Part shown: in pieces, positions 11,503 through 22,828 of the stretch
Layout of the letters: the number at the start of each line of letters is the position of its first letter
How positions within the stretch are numbered: position 1 is the stretch's first letter
Assembly (NCBI GenBank): GCA_031761405.1
Contig: JASEVX010000001.1
Coordinates: 195,999,706 to 196,063,705 of the forward strand
Length of the DNA: 64,000 nucleotides
From: Serripes groenlandicus
Taxonomy: Eukaryota > Mollusca > Bivalvia > Cardiida > Cardiidae
Direction of reading: 5' to 3'
Notes under the pieces: model-generated
Databases searched by the model: none
What the model saw: only the letters and a program-made list of their open reading frames with translations
Told to the model about the DNA's origin: nothing
Position numbers and translations under genes: made by a program

Positions 11503-11840
11503 AAACATGTGCAGAGGTAGAGCGTCGGCCTCTCGTACAAAAGGTCCCTGTTCGAACCCCAAGATGAGCGGGTTCTGCCTTTGGATTTTTGTTCACACGA
11601 TAGGCGCGAGTACTGGTAACGTCTCTTGAAGTATTGGTCTTAATCAGGAACGTAGATCACAGGTCTTATTAGACAGGGTTTGTTGTGGAGAAATGTCGGT
11701 CTTCATAGATAGGTTTCATTGGGGTATATATATCGTTCTTGAAAGCGCAGTTTGTCCGTCTTATTAGGGAGGTTACATTGGAGAGATATTTCAGTCTTAA
11801 TAGGCAATTTTTGTCTGGCAAAATAGAAGCTTGCAATCAG
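11503..11840 (+). mobile_element. tRNA-headed SINE, different family
   Basis: A pol III-like head reads GCAGAGGTAGAGCGTCGG (A box) and, about 30 bp on, CTGTTCGAACCCC (B box). No acceptor stem pairs across it, so it is a SINE head rather than a working tRNA gene. The body to about 11840 carries loose repeats of GTCTTATTAGACAGGG / GTCTTCATAGATAGG type. The 3' end is unclear. Confidence 0.6.
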
Positions 11841-12286
11841 TTTCGTTTAACAGACACTAAAAGTAAAATATAATACTGCAGATGAAGGAACAAATTAGAC
11901 AAGCACTTTCATAAGAATGGAGTTTTAAAATCGTCTTTTCTGATGCCGCCTCGCTGACGTTTTACACAATCAATTAATATGGCTTTAACAATTTGCATAG
12001 GGAGTCACTGAAGGAACATTTCTACTAAATAACCTTGAAATCGGACAAGCAGATTTAGAGAAGAAAATGTTTAAATATTGGGCATTTCACCCCCCTTCTG
12101 ATATCAAACAAAGAAGAGTTCTACATATATCTGTGAACATAATTAAGAAAAGGATCGCAAAAGGAGATTACTTGTGGTTTATGTTTGTGAAGTGGATACA
12201 GATGAGATGCCATTTGAAGCTAAAAATTCAATTTCCCATTTTCAGATGCTATCTGGTTTTTATGACTTTCAACCAATCAATACATT

Positions 12287-14047
12287 AACAAGAGGGCCAA
12301 GATGGCCCTAAATCGATCACCTGAATGATAGTTAATTAGAAGCAAATATTTAACTGCAAATATCTGTGAAAATTTGATCAGGAGTTCAAATGAAACTGCA
12401 AGGAGTGGACACTCAGTTAAAGCCATTTTTATCTTGAAATCTAACAAGAGCTTTCTCAATTTCTGATGCTGCAGCAACAAAGGTTCTACACAGAATGCAA
12501 GAATTTGAACAATTTTGAAAGAGGACCAGCAAAGGAACATTCCTGTGAAGTAACGTTGAAATTGGTCAAGTGGAATGGTAGGAGTTGTCATTTGTAGCTA
12601 AAAGTTCAATTTACCCCTTTTGTGATGACGCGAGGTTGCTATGATAAGGAGAACAAGCTCCGCCCCCTGGCGGCCATGTTTTTCAACCGATCAGAAATAT
12701 TTGAACAATCTTGTAGTGCCCCAAGGAATATTTGTGGAAAATAATTGTCAAATCAGGCCAGTACTTTTGGACAAGTAGATTTTTCAAGTTTTAACAATGC
12801 AAATATAAGGAAAACAAGATCCGCCCCCTGGCGGCCATGTTTTTAAACGGATCGGAAATATTTGAACAATCTTGGTAAAGGGTGCCCCAAGGAACATTTG
12901 TGCAAAATAATTTTCAAATTGGGCCAGTACTTTTGGACACGAAGATTTTTAAAATTTTAACAATGCAGATATAAGGAAAACAGGCTCCTTCCCCTGGCGG
13001 CCATGTTTTTCAACCGATCGGAAATATTTGAACAATCTTGGTAAAGGGTGCCCCAATGAACATTTGTGAAAAATAATTTTCAAATCGGGCCAGTACTTTT
13101 GGACAAGAAGACTTTTAAAGTTTTAACAATGCACATATAAGGAAAATAAGCTCCGCCCCCTGGCGGCCATGTTTTTCAACGGATCGGAAATACTTGAACA
13201 ATCTTGGTAGAGGGTACCCCAAGGAACATTTGTGCAAAATAATTTTCAAATCAGGCCAGTACTTTTGGACAAGAAGATTTTTTAAGATTTGGCAATTTTC
13301 CCCTTTTCTGTTGCCGCAGCAACCAAAGTTCTCGATGGAATTTAAATCTTTGAACAATTTTGAAAGAGGTCCACCAAAGGAACATTCCTGTGAAGTTTGG
13401 TTGAAATTGGTCAAGTGGTCAAGGAGGAGATGATCTAAATGTCTAAATGTTAACGACGGACGACAGACGACGGACGACGGAAGACGCCGGACGGACAAAA
13501 AGTGATCAGAATAGCTCAGTGGGTGGGCTCACGCACCCCACAAGTACTCTCTCATGCGGACGACAGACGACGCCGGACGGACAAAAAGTGATCAGAATAG
13601 CTCAGTGGGTGGGCTCACGCACCCCGCAAGTACTCTCTCATGCGGACGACGCCAGACGGACAAAAAGTGATCAGAATAGCTCAGTGGGTGGGCTCACGCA
13701 CCCCACAAGTACTCTCTCATGCGGACGACGGACGACGCCGGATGGACAAAAAGTGATCAGAATAGCTCAGTGGGTGGGCTCACGCACCCCACAAGTACTC
13801 TCTCATGCGGACGACGGACGACGCCGGACGGACAAAAAGTGATCAGAATAGCTGTGGGTGGGCTCACGCACCCCACAAGTACTCTCTCATGCGGACGCCG
13901 GACGGACAAAAAGTGATCAGAATAGCTCAGTGGGTGGGCTCACGCACCACACAAGTACTCTCTCATGCGGACGACGGACGACGCCGGACGGACACAAAGT
14001 GATCAGAATAGCTCACCTTGAGCCTTTGGCTCTAGGTGATCTAAAAA
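12287..14047. mobile_element. A-type long non-autonomous element, copy 1
   Basis: The A-type starts AACAAGAGGGCCATGATGG (here GCCAAGATGG), continues CCCTGGATCGCTCACCTGA, and ends with a hairpin TTGAGC...GCTC(A/T)AGGTGA followed by (G/T)(A/C)TCTAAAA or GAGCTAAAA. GCTCACCT near the 5' end is the inverse of AGGTGAGC at the 3' end. Inside this copy a unit of about 166 bp (AAGCTCCGCCCCCTGGCGGC...) occurs four times at 12640-13300, then a relaxed body, then an amplified GACGACGCCGGACGGACAAA tail at 13450-14010. There is no transposase frame. Architecture matches pearl/Helentron-like elements of bivalves (inference). Confidence 0.85.
13480..14012. repeat. about 83-bp tandem array in an element tail
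   Basis: Seven copies (75-87 bp) of a unit containing CCGGACGGACAAAAAGTGAT, CAGAATAGCTCAGTGGGTGG and a GGCTCACGCACCCCACAAGT-type segment, ending TCTCATGCGGACGACG. The ordinary A-type tail has this segment once, just before the terminal hairpin, so the array is an expansion of an element 3' end. The overlapping 65-131 codon plus-strand frames are repeats in shifted frames, not genes. Confidence 0.9.
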
Positions 14048-14088
14048 CATGTAGAAGATGCCTTTTATATCCCGCCTGATTGTCGTGT

Positions 14089-14455
14089 TTAAAGCGACTG
14101 AAATCCAGATGGCACGAAAAAACAACAACTCGAATTCGCCCTAAATGTTATTCTTTATGTTATCCAAGTAAAACCAGGGTAGAAAATGTATCGTTTTTTA
14201 TCAATAAAGTGAACTTGAGTCGTTTTCAATTGCCCGATGAAGGGGTTTCCTGTTTAAAAATACTTACCCCGTTACTGACAGGGTAGAATTTGCGATGGAA
14301 AAAGTATCGAAAACAAGAAAATCTCACCGATTATAGGGGTATGTAATATGTCAGTTATCATATTTTAATGCCCCAAATACAAAAATAACACTTGTTTTCT
14401 TAAAATTGGATTTTTTTTTTTCGACAGTTGGGTATCTGGATTTCAGTCGCTTTAA
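14089..14455. mobile_element. MITE with perfect inverted ends and TTAA
   Basis: TTAA then AGCGACTGAAATCCAGAT at the left; ATCTGGATTTCAGTCGCT then TTAA at the right. The arms are perfect inverse copies. The interior (about 320 bp) is AT-rich and encodes nothing recognisable. It lies 40 bp after the end of an A-type element. TTAA on both sides suggests a piggyBac-class insertion. Confidence 0.85.
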
Positions 14456-14459
14456 ACAA

Positions 14460-15384
14460 CCAATCGATATTATTGTATTTGGAGAGAGTATCCAATGAAC
14501 ATTTATACCACATTATAATGGTATCAGACAAGCATATTCTTGAAATCCGGGCAAATTTCACCCTTTCTCCATAAATATCTTTTTTTTTGCAACAATATTT
14601 CCAAAATTCATATTTGCAGAGGCGTCACTTAGAGTTTGTATGTGGATGAGGGTTGATATCTCAGGTTTATTTTTCTGAAATTTCATAATTGATGTTATCC
14701 TAATCATTTATTTCACTTACATATGTTATTTTCACATGTAGCAACTTGTAATTCTATTTGGTTACCTAGAATAAGTGGATTTTTTTTTACTTATTTGACT
14801 TTTGCTTATGTTTGCATTTGTAATTCAGTAAAGAATCTTTTGCACTATTTTGTTGGCGTATTGATTTTGGTGTCCACAGTCATTTACATGCAATTCTACC
14901 AACAAATGATCAAATTAATCATTTCCAGTTGCACCCTACAACCGACACAAAAATCGGATTCACTATTTGTATTATTGTAACAAATGAAAATTGTACATGC
15001 AGTGGATGTACTTTTGTCATATAAGTAATATTTCGGTAAATAGAACATCAAAATAAACGAGATATAAATTAAACAATTGTCATCACTTTATTCAACAACA
15101 TGTGCCAATGCAACTTTTAAGAACAAAGTTAATTAAACAAATATCAGAGAAAAAAGTTCTAACTACTTACTTGAATAAAACATAGTTTCTAATTGAGATT
15201 CATTCGAGGGCAGTTTACTACTTGTTTGTTCACATTACATGTATTTTGAGATTTGGTCATCTTCAGCTGCGATTTTATCCCACACATGTTCAAAAAAATA
15301 TTTCTGATACATCTGACACCTATCTTAGAGAAAACGTTTCAAAAATCATGGACAAGGTAAACATTTTCCCTTAACCTTCAATGT
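14460..15384. other. unassigned, with a decayed MITE at 14553-14660
   Basis: At 14553-14660 ACCCTTTCTCCATAAATATC, TTGCAGAGGCGTCACTTAG and GTATGTGGATGAGGGTTGA look like a very degraded TTAA-MITE. The rest is AT-rich, and the 85-codon plus-strand frame at 14723 has no recognisable domain. Confidence 0.45.
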
Positions 15385-15637
15385 TTTAAGCCTGTCCCCC
15401 ATATAGACGCTTTTCGACGCCTCCGCAGCAGGCGACTTTTTGAAATTATTGTGACAAAAGGAGTAATTGATCCCTTTGCCATAATGATTTTAACTCATTT
15501 AAATAAGCATACTATTATTTTTAGAACATTTCTATATTTGGACTTGATACTTTCAAAGTCGTCTGCTGCATTTTAAGAGTATGTGGGAAAGGGTCTTATA
15601 GGTAAGTATATACCAAATGCATGTGGGAAAGGGTTTA
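15385..15637. mobile_element. TTAA-MITE with duplicated right end
   Basis: Left CCCCCATATAGACGCTTTTC, GCAGCAGGCGACTTTTTGAA and GTGACAAAAGGAGTAATTGA; right CAAAGTCGTCTGCTGCATTT and GTATGTGGGAAAGGGTCTTA. A second GCATGTGGGAAAGGGTTTAA follows at about 15620. The same terminus written twice is a possible first step of tandem growth. Confidence 0.75.
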
Positions 15638-16094
15638 ACCTATTACAAAAGAAGCTACATGGATTTCCTCGGATGATTCTCAAAGAAGAAATTGATTACC
15701 AGGGGGATGCATTCAGATAACTGTTTGCTGTGAGGTTGTATAACTAACAATAACAAATATAGACTCAAACAACAGGTCGTACCAAACAACTACCTCACTT
15801 CTACAGTGGACTTCCCGTAACTCGATGTTAAAAGGGACCCCTTCAATCATGCTGTATTCTTCTATGCATTTTCATCTGTGTGGTTCATGTATAATTAAAT
15901 GTTAATTATGAAAAGCAAGCCAGGGACAACATTAAAATTGTATCAACAATACAACACGGCAGCAGTTCTCATAACTCGACCAAGCCAACAAAACTGCTGC
16001 TATGCTGTGTTGTTTTGTGCTGTTAACAACATACAGACATGTTCAAGAAATTGGTTAAAGTTAAAAGATATATTCAAGCTATCACATCTTAAAG
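15638..16094. other. unassigned sequence
   Basis: No recognisable gene or repeat. The 69-codon plus-strand frame at 15899 has no domain or splice context. Confidence 0.45.
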
Positions 16095-16850
16095 TGGGTC
16101 TACTGTAGTCTGTATCTGAATTCACCCAGATGCATGTTATCGTGTGTCTACTGTAGTCTGTATCTGAATTCACCTCAGATGCATGTTATCGTGGGTCTAC
16201 TGTAGTCCATATCTGAATTTCCCTCAGATACATGTTATCAGGGTTCACTGTAGTCTGTATCTGAATAATTCACCTCAGATACATATTATTGTGGGTCAAC
16301 ATCTGAATGCACCCCCAGATACATGTTATCATGTGTCTACTGTAGTCTGTATATGAATTCATCCCAGATACATGTGTCTTCTGTAGTCTGTATCTGAATT
16401 CATCCAAGATACATGTTATCACAGGTATACTGTAGTATGTACCTGAATTCACCTCATATACATGTTATAGCGAGTACACTGTAGCCTGTATCTGAATTCC
16501 GCCAAGATACATTTTATCGCCGCTCTACTGTATTCTTAATCGGGATTCATCCCAGATACATGTTATCACGAGTCTACTGTAGTATGTATGTGAATTCATC
16601 CCAGATACATGTTATCGCGAGTCTACTGTAGTCTGTATCTGAATTCAGCCCATAAACATGTTACCGTTGGTCTACTGTAGTCTGTATCTGAATTCAGCCC
16701 ATAAACATGTTATCGTTGGTCTACTGTAGTCTGTATCTGAATTCAGCCCATAAACATGTTATCGTTGATCTACTGTAGTCTGTATCTGAATTCAGCCAAT
16801 AAACATGTTATTGTTGGTCTACTGTAGTCTGTATCTGAAATCATCCCAGA
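16095..16850. repeat. 49-bp satellite array
   Basis: About 15 copies of a unit near 49 bp: TCTACTGTAGTCTGTATCTG, AATTCAGCCCATAAACATGT, TATCGTTGG. The left copies have CACCTCAGATACATGTTATC instead. The last five monomers (from about 16620) are nearly identical, so homogenisation is strongest at the right end. Confidence 0.92.
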
Positions 16851-16985
16851 CCGTTATCACCACCCTGGATTTCGACCGCTATCGTCATCCAAGATTCTCG
16901 ACCGTTATCATCATCCAAGATTTGCGACCGTTATCATCACCCGGGATTTTCAACCGTTATCATCACCCGGGATTTTAAAAAGGTT
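16851..16985. repeat. 25-bp short tandem repeat
   Basis: Five degenerate units of GACCGTTATCATCACCCGGG plus ATTTT directly abut the 49-bp array. Confidence 0.85.
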
Positions 16986-17168
16986 TTTGGACTAGTCTTT
17001 ACTAAATACTGATATAGCAAACAATGTAGACCATAAAGGTGCATGCGCATCTGCATTGTTAGCTTATGTAGATTAAGGTCGTGGAATATGACGTACGTAC
17101 ATGTTGTATAAAGTGGCATACAGCAGGATAACGAGGAATAATGTCATCAGCTTTAAAACTATATGATG

Positions 17169-17603
17169 AAACAAGACGACCATGATGGCCCTAAATGGCT
17201 CACCTGATTTAATATAAATCACATAGTTTTCAATGTTCTTACGCTATGCATACAAGGAAAACAGACCCTTGTGGTGATGTTTATCAACATATTATAATCA
17301 TTTCAACAATCTTGGTAGATGGTCATCAAAGAAACATTTGTGCCAAATTATTTTAAATCAGACCAATGTGTTTTGACATTTAGATTTTTACTATATAAAC
17401 ATATAAGGAAAACAAGCCAGGATGGCAATAGATCTAAATAATTTAAACAAACTGGTAGAGTGTCATCCAAGGAACATTTTGGCCAAATCATTTTCTAATT
17501 GGGCAAGTGCTTTTGTACAAGAAGATTTTTTAAAGTTTTCACTATATACACATATAAAGAAAACAAGATCTGCCCCCCCCCCCCCCCCCCCCCCACTTGC
17601 ACA
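17169..17603. mobile_element. A-type element, left part of a split copy
   Basis: A-type 5' end (AACAAGACGACCATGATGGC, CTAAATGGCTCACCTGATTT), then one to two internal units, stopping in a run of 21 C at about 17574-17594 where the consensus reads CTCCGCCCCCTGG. No 3' end is present here; it reappears at 19003-19526. A younger A-type element therefore probably split it. Confidence 0.7.
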
Positions 17604-19002
17604 AACAAGAGGGCCATGATGGCCCTGGATCGCTCACCTTAATTATACAATGTACTGCAATGTACTTTTCAACTTTCTCAAAGTAAAAATGCGGCCTCCG
17701 GAGTTTGAACAATATTTTCCTTTATTGACCTTGTTTCTGACCCAATATGACCCATATTCGACGTTAACCTAGATATACTTCAGACAAACATTCTGACCAA
17801 ATTTCAAGATGCTGAAGCAAAAAATGCGGCATTCAAAGTGTTAACAAGATTTTCCTTCAATTTGGCCTAGTGACCTAGTTTTTTAACCTACATGACCCAT
17901 ATTCGAACTTGGCTTAGATATCATTTAAACATTCTCATTAAATGTCAAGCTGCTGTAGCAAAAAATGTGGCCACCAAAGTGTTAACAAGAGTTTCCTTCA
18001 ATTTAGCATAGTGACCTAGTTTTGACCCGTCATGACCCATATCCGAACTTGGCCTAGTGACATTCAGCTCAACATTCTGACCAAATTTCAAGCTGCTGAA
18101 GAAAAACATGCGGCTTCTACAGAGTTAACAAGATTTTCCCTCAAACTTCCTTCAAACTTTTGAAGCAAAAAGTGTGGCCTCTAGGGTGTTAACAAGATTT
18201 CCATTCAATTTGACCTAGTGACCTATTTTTCGACCAATCACAACCCATGTTTGAACTTGACTTACATATCATCAAGACAAACATTCTGATAAAGTTTCAA
18301 CATGCTCAAGTTGAAAATGTGGCCTCTAGAGTGTTAACAAGATTTCCCTTCAATTTGGCTAGTGACCTACTTTTTGACCCGGCATGACCCATATTCGAAC
18401 TTGGCCTAGATATTATTCAGCTCATCATTCTGACAAAATTTCAAGCTGCTGAAGCAATAAATGCGGCTTCTACAGAGTTAACAAGATTTTCCCTCAATTT
18501 AGCCTAGAGACCTAGTTTCTGACCCAATAGGACCCATATTTAAACTTGACCTAAATATTTTTAAGACAAACATTTTGACAAAATTTCAAACTGCTGAAGC
18601 AAACATTGCGGCCTCTGGAGTGTTAACAAGATTTTCCTTCAATTTGACCTAGTGACCTACTTTTTGACCCGACATGATTCATGTTCGAACTTGACCTACA
18701 TATCATCAAGACAAACATTCTGATAAAGTTTCAACATGCTCAAGTTGAAAATGTGGCCTCCAGAGTGTTAACAAGATTTCCCTTCAATTTGACCTAGTGA
18801 CCTAGTGTTTGACCTCATATGGCCCAGTTTCGAACTTGTCCAAGATTTGATGGAGATGATAAACTTTCATGAAGATTGGATGCAAAATGTAGCCTGTAAA
18901 GTGTTAACAAGCTCAAATGTTGACGACGCACGACGGACGGACGCCGGACAAAATGTGAACACAATAGCTCACCTTGCACTTCGTGCATAGGTGAGCTAAA
19001 AA
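17604..19002. mobile_element. A-type element, complete copy
   Basis: Complete ends: AACAAGAGGGCCATGATGGC, CTGGATCGCTCACC at the left; ACAATAGCTCACCTTGCACT, TCGTGCATAGGTGAGCTAAA at the right. The core holds about seven copies of a 150-175 bp unit (GTGACCTAGTTTTTGACCCG, ACATGACCCATATTCGAACT, CAAATTTCAAGCTGCTGAAG, GTGTTAACAAGATTTTCCTT), followed by a short GACGACGGACGGACGCCGG tail. This core differs from that of copy 1 although the ends match, so the core is replaceable. Confidence 0.85.
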
Positions 19003-19526
19003 TGACAACAAGCTCTGCCCCTGGCGGGTATGTTTTCCAACGTATCGGAATAATTTAAACAATCCTGACAGAGGGTTACCAAAATAACGTCTGTGCCAAA
19101 TTATTTTCAAATCCGGCCAGTACTTTTGGACAAGACGATTGTTTAAGTTTTCACTATACACATATAAGGAAAACAAGCTCTGCCCACTGGCGTCCATGCC
19201 TTTCAAAGGATTGAAATAATTTGAACGATTTTGGTAGAAGGTCACTCAAGGAACATTTGTGCTAAATAATGTGTAAATCGGACCTGTACTTTTGGACAGG
19301 AAGATTGTTAACATTTTGGCATTTTCCCCTTTTCTGATTCCACAGCAACCAAATTTCTGCACAGAATTAAATTCTTTGAACACTTTTGAAAAATGACCAC
19401 CTGAGGAACATTCCTGTGAACTTATTTAGAAGTTCTTGGTTCCAACAGACAGATGACTGAGGATGACAAGGGACGGTGAGTGATCACAATAGATCACCCC
19501 GCATTTTGTGCTCAGGTGAGCTAAAA
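19003..19526. mobile_element. A-type element, right part of a split copy
   Basis: Begins inside a unit (GACAACAAGCTCTGCCCCTG) and ends CACCCCGCATTTTGTGCTCA, GGTGAGCTAAAA. It lacks a 5' end and pairs with the left part at 17169-17603, so the copy between them looks inserted. Confidence 0.7.
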
Positions 19527-19869
19527 AGGTATGCAATCTAGAACATCTAGGGTTGATATACAGAGTGGAAAACATTGTTTCGGGCATTTACTCCCTTCCC
19601 ACAATGTTTTAAGAAAATATCTCCTGTAATGATATTTAATGTCATTTGAATCGGGTGGAAATACTGACAACTTAATTGGTTCAAATGCTTTAAAGAAAGA
19701 ATAGGTAGACTACTAACTGTTACGAGAGTGATCGAAGGATAAAATAGAGATCAGTAGGTGACAGCAAGATGGACAGTCGGGTGAAAGAGAAACGAAGTGA
19801 CACACTGCAAGCTGTAGTCACAACCTTTATTATTCTGAGAAGTACATCTCGACTAAGCTCCATGAAAAC

Positions 19870-20030
19870 CAAGCTAAACCCTTTAACATTTTGACAAAAG
19901 GATAAATTGCTTTCTTCAGAAATTTCTCCATTTGCCACAATGTTTTCAACTCTATTCAATAATTTTGAGTTTTCGAGAATATTGACTAATGTTTTTCGAA
20001 GTCATCCGCTGCAGATTTGTTGTACATCCA
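19870..20030. mobile_element. TTAA-MITE fragment
   Basis: CCCTTTAACATTTTGACAAA, GGATAAATTGC, ATTTCTCCATTTGCCACAAT and TCATCCGCTGCAGATTTGTT are the family core and right shoulder. The terminus GGGAAAGGGTTAA is missing. Confidence 0.6.
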
Positions 20031-20171
20031 TTCTGACTTATCCAACTCCACAATGTTGGCATGATGTTTCTTGAAGCTTCTGTGACAAATTATCAAGCAG
20101 TGTAGACTGTAAAGATGTACTGGTTGAACTGGAGCAATACTGATTGAACACTAGTTTTTTTTTCCTACACC

Positions 20172-20396
20172 AGTTTTTCCTTTTCCAATATACACCAAAC
20201 CTGCAGCTGGCGATTCTTTGAAATTCTCTTTAGCAAAGATGGAAAAATTCACATCAATTTATAGTAGTGTATATATACTGGAATTAGAAGCAAATATTTC
20301 GGTTAATGGAGAAATTGCTCAATATGAGCCATAATGTGTTCCAGTGTCACCTGCTGTCAATGGGTCTAAATGCATCTGCATGTGGGAAAGGGTTAA
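20172..20396. mobile_element. TTAA-MITE, decayed but with right end
   Basis: Decayed left half (TTTTTCCTTTTCCAATATAC, ACCTGCAGCTGGCGATTCTT). The right end GCATCTGCATGTGGGAAAGG plus GTTAA is intact. Confidence 0.65.
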
Positions 20397-20488
20397 ATTG
20401 TATTTTTCTTTTGTTAATAATATATGCAAACAAAATGTGAATGGATAAAGAGTCAAGATACATTCAATAACAGGGAATGCCAGACATT

Positions 20489-21140
20489 AACAAGAGGGCC
20501 ATGATGGCCCTGGATCGCTCACCTGATTTTATTTCTTTTCACTTTAGCCATATAAGCCCCGCCACCTGGCGGCCATAGTTTTTCGACCAATCAAAAAGGC
20601 TTGAAGGAATCTGATAGAGGGTCACCCTAGGAATATTTCTACAAAAAAAATTGAAAATCGGCCATATAAGGCAAAATAGCCTCGCCCCCTTGCGGCCATG
20701 TTTTTCGACCAATCAATATGGCTTGAAGGAATCTGATAGTGGGTCACTTAAGGAACATTCTGAATCTTTATCTTGAAAAATACTGAGAGGTCGTTGACCT
20801 CCTCCAGGAGCGAATGTAAAGGTAAAATTTCTGTTTTCGATATCTGCATCATCCAACAATGTGTCAATATTGCCAATATAAAGGACATTTGACAAATAAA
20901 TGAAGTTTTTATTGTGTTCATAATGTCAATTATAACAATTTTGCAAATTTTAAAGGCCCATAATCCAGTCACAAGGAACCGAGCTCTCATGTATATCTAG
21001 CTACTGTATAAGTTTGGTAAACATCGGATAATGAATGAAGACTTTATCGCGTTCTCAAGAAATTGTGGACAGACGACGGATGACGGACGAAGGGCGATCA
21101 CAAAAGCTCACATTGTCACTATGTGACAGGTCAGCTAATA
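20489..21140. mobile_element. A-type element, short copy
   Basis: Left AACAAGAGGGCCATGATGGC, CCTGGATCGCTCACCTGATT. Two internal units carry CCGCCACCTGGCGGCCATAG / CGCCCCCTTGCGGCCATG. Tail GACAGACGACGGATGACGG; right end AAAGCTCACATTGTCACTAT, GTGACAGGTCAGCTAATAAA, a drifted terminal hairpin. Confidence 0.82.
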
Positions 21141-21249
21141 AAAGAAATTAAATAGAATAACATTTAAAGTGGGAGAGAGAAAAAATCTTTACATATTGCT
21201 TTACCATTGATAACAATTGAAATATGTACACAAACAATAATTTAACAAA

Positions 21250-21388
21250 TCCAATCCCTTTCCCTGATAGAGACAACATTGGCGCCTCTGCAACAAATGA
21301 AATTTTTATCTTTATATCAAAATCATATTTCCAATTTCCCCGATATCAATTTGTCTAATATGTCATCTGCATCTTGGAAAAGGGTTAA
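21250..21388. mobile_element. TTAA-MITE, internally deleted
   Basis: CCCTTTCCCTGATAGAGACA at the left and GGAAAAGGGTTAA at the right enclose only about 110 bp. A second copy starts within 15 bp (from 21398). Confidence 0.65.
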
Positions 21389-21397
21389 ATGATATTT

Positions 21398-21506
21398 ATT
21401 CCCACATACAACAAATCTGACGCAGATGGCTTTGGAACGTCCATGAAAAAATGTGAACATCTTTATCAATGATTGTATAATCATCAAATAGAGTTGAAAA
21501 CAATGT
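21398..21506. mobile_element. TTAA-MITE split by a B-type element, left part
   Basis: Starts TTCCCACATACAACAAATCT and runs to GAGTTGAAAACAATGTGG, where the family normally continues CAAAAGGAGAAATTGC. The missing right part resumes at 22829. Confidence 0.75.
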
Positions 21507-22828
21507 GGAACAAGATGTGTTTGTGAAACACTGATGCCCCCGAATGGCAACATCTAGGTCAAAGGTCGCCAGGTCAAAAATGTTGGTACTGACAGAAAGG
21601 TCATGTCACAAGGAATACACATGTGAAATATGGTAGCCGTACCTGTTATGGTTCAAAAGTAGTGGTCAAGGTTAAAGTTTGTTTCGAGAATGGCAACATC
21701 TAGGTCAAAGGTCAAGGTCGCAAGGTGAAAAATGTTGGTACTGACAGAAAGGTCATGTCACAAGGAATACACATGTGAAATATGGTAGCCGTACCTGTTA
21801 TGGTTCAAAAATAGTGGTCAAGCTTAAAGGTTTTTTTCGAGAATGGCAACATCTAGGTCAAAGGTCAAGGTCGCAAGGTGAAAATTTTGGTACTGACAGA
21901 AAGGTCATGTCACAAGGTATACACATGTGAAATATGGTAGCCGTACCTGTTATGCTTCAAAAGTAGTCGTCAAGGTTAAAGTTTTTATCGAGAATGGCAA
22001 CATCTAGGTCAAAGGTCAAGGTCGCAAGGTTAAAAATGTTGGTACTGACAGAAAGGTCATGTCACAAGGTATACACATGTGAAATATGGTAGCCTTACCT
22101 GTTATGGTTCAAAAGTATTGGGGAAGGTTAAAGTTTTTTTTGAGAATGGCAACATCTAGGTCAAAGGTCAAGGTCGCAAGGTCAAAAATGTTGGTACTGA
22201 CAGAAAGGTCATGTCACAAGGAATATACATGTGAAATATGGTAGCCGTATCTGTTATGGTTCAAAAGTAATGCCCAAGGTTAAAGGTTTTTTTCGAGAAT
22301 GGCAACATCTAGGTCAAAGGTTAAGGTCGCAAGGTCAAAAATGTTGGTACTGACAGAAAGGTCATGTCACAAGAAATACACATGTGAAATATGGTAGCCG
22401 TACCTGTTATGGTTCAAAAGTAATGGCCAAGGTTAAAGTTTTTTTCGAGAATGGCAACATCTAGGTCAAAGGTCAAGGTTGCAAGGTCAAAAATGTTGGT
22501 ACTGACAGAAAGGTCATGTCACAAGGAATACACATGTGAAATATGGTAGCCGTACCTGTTATGGTTCAAAAGTAGTGGTCAAGGTTAAAGTTTTTTTCGT
22601 GCAGTCAAGGTCGCAAGGTCAAAAATGTTGGTACTGACAGAAAGGTCATGTCACAAGGAATACACATGTGAAATATGGTAACCGTACCTGTTATGGTTCA
22701 AAAGTAGTGGTCAAGGTTAAAGTTTTTTTCGTGCAGACAGACAGACGTGCAGACGTGCAGACAGACGTGCAGACGTGCAGACAGGCCAAAAACTATATGC
22801 CCATCGAATCGGAGATTCCGGGGGCATA
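21507..22828. mobile_element. B-type long non-autonomous element
   Basis: Left AACAAGATGTGTTTGTGAAA, CACTGATGCCCCCG. The core holds seven to eight copies of a unit of about 155-160 bp (GAATGGCAACATCTAGGTCA, GGTACTGACAGAAAGGTCAT, ACACATGTGAAATATGGTAG, CCGTACCTGTTATGGTTCAA). Then a (GTGCAGACAGAC)n microsatellite at 22731-22785, and a right end CATCGAATCGGAGATTCCGG, GGGCATAAA. GATGCCCCC near the 5' end is the inverse of GGGGGCAT near the 3' end. No coding frame. Confidence 0.88.

Noticed and set aside
11503..11570. Functional tRNA gene on the plus strand
   Set aside because: No acceptor pairing, and it continues into a SINE-like body.
13447..14079. Plus-strand frames with repeated KSDQNSSVGGLTHPTSTL
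   Set aside because: Overlapping frames of the about 83-bp tail repeat; units of 75-87 bp shift frame.
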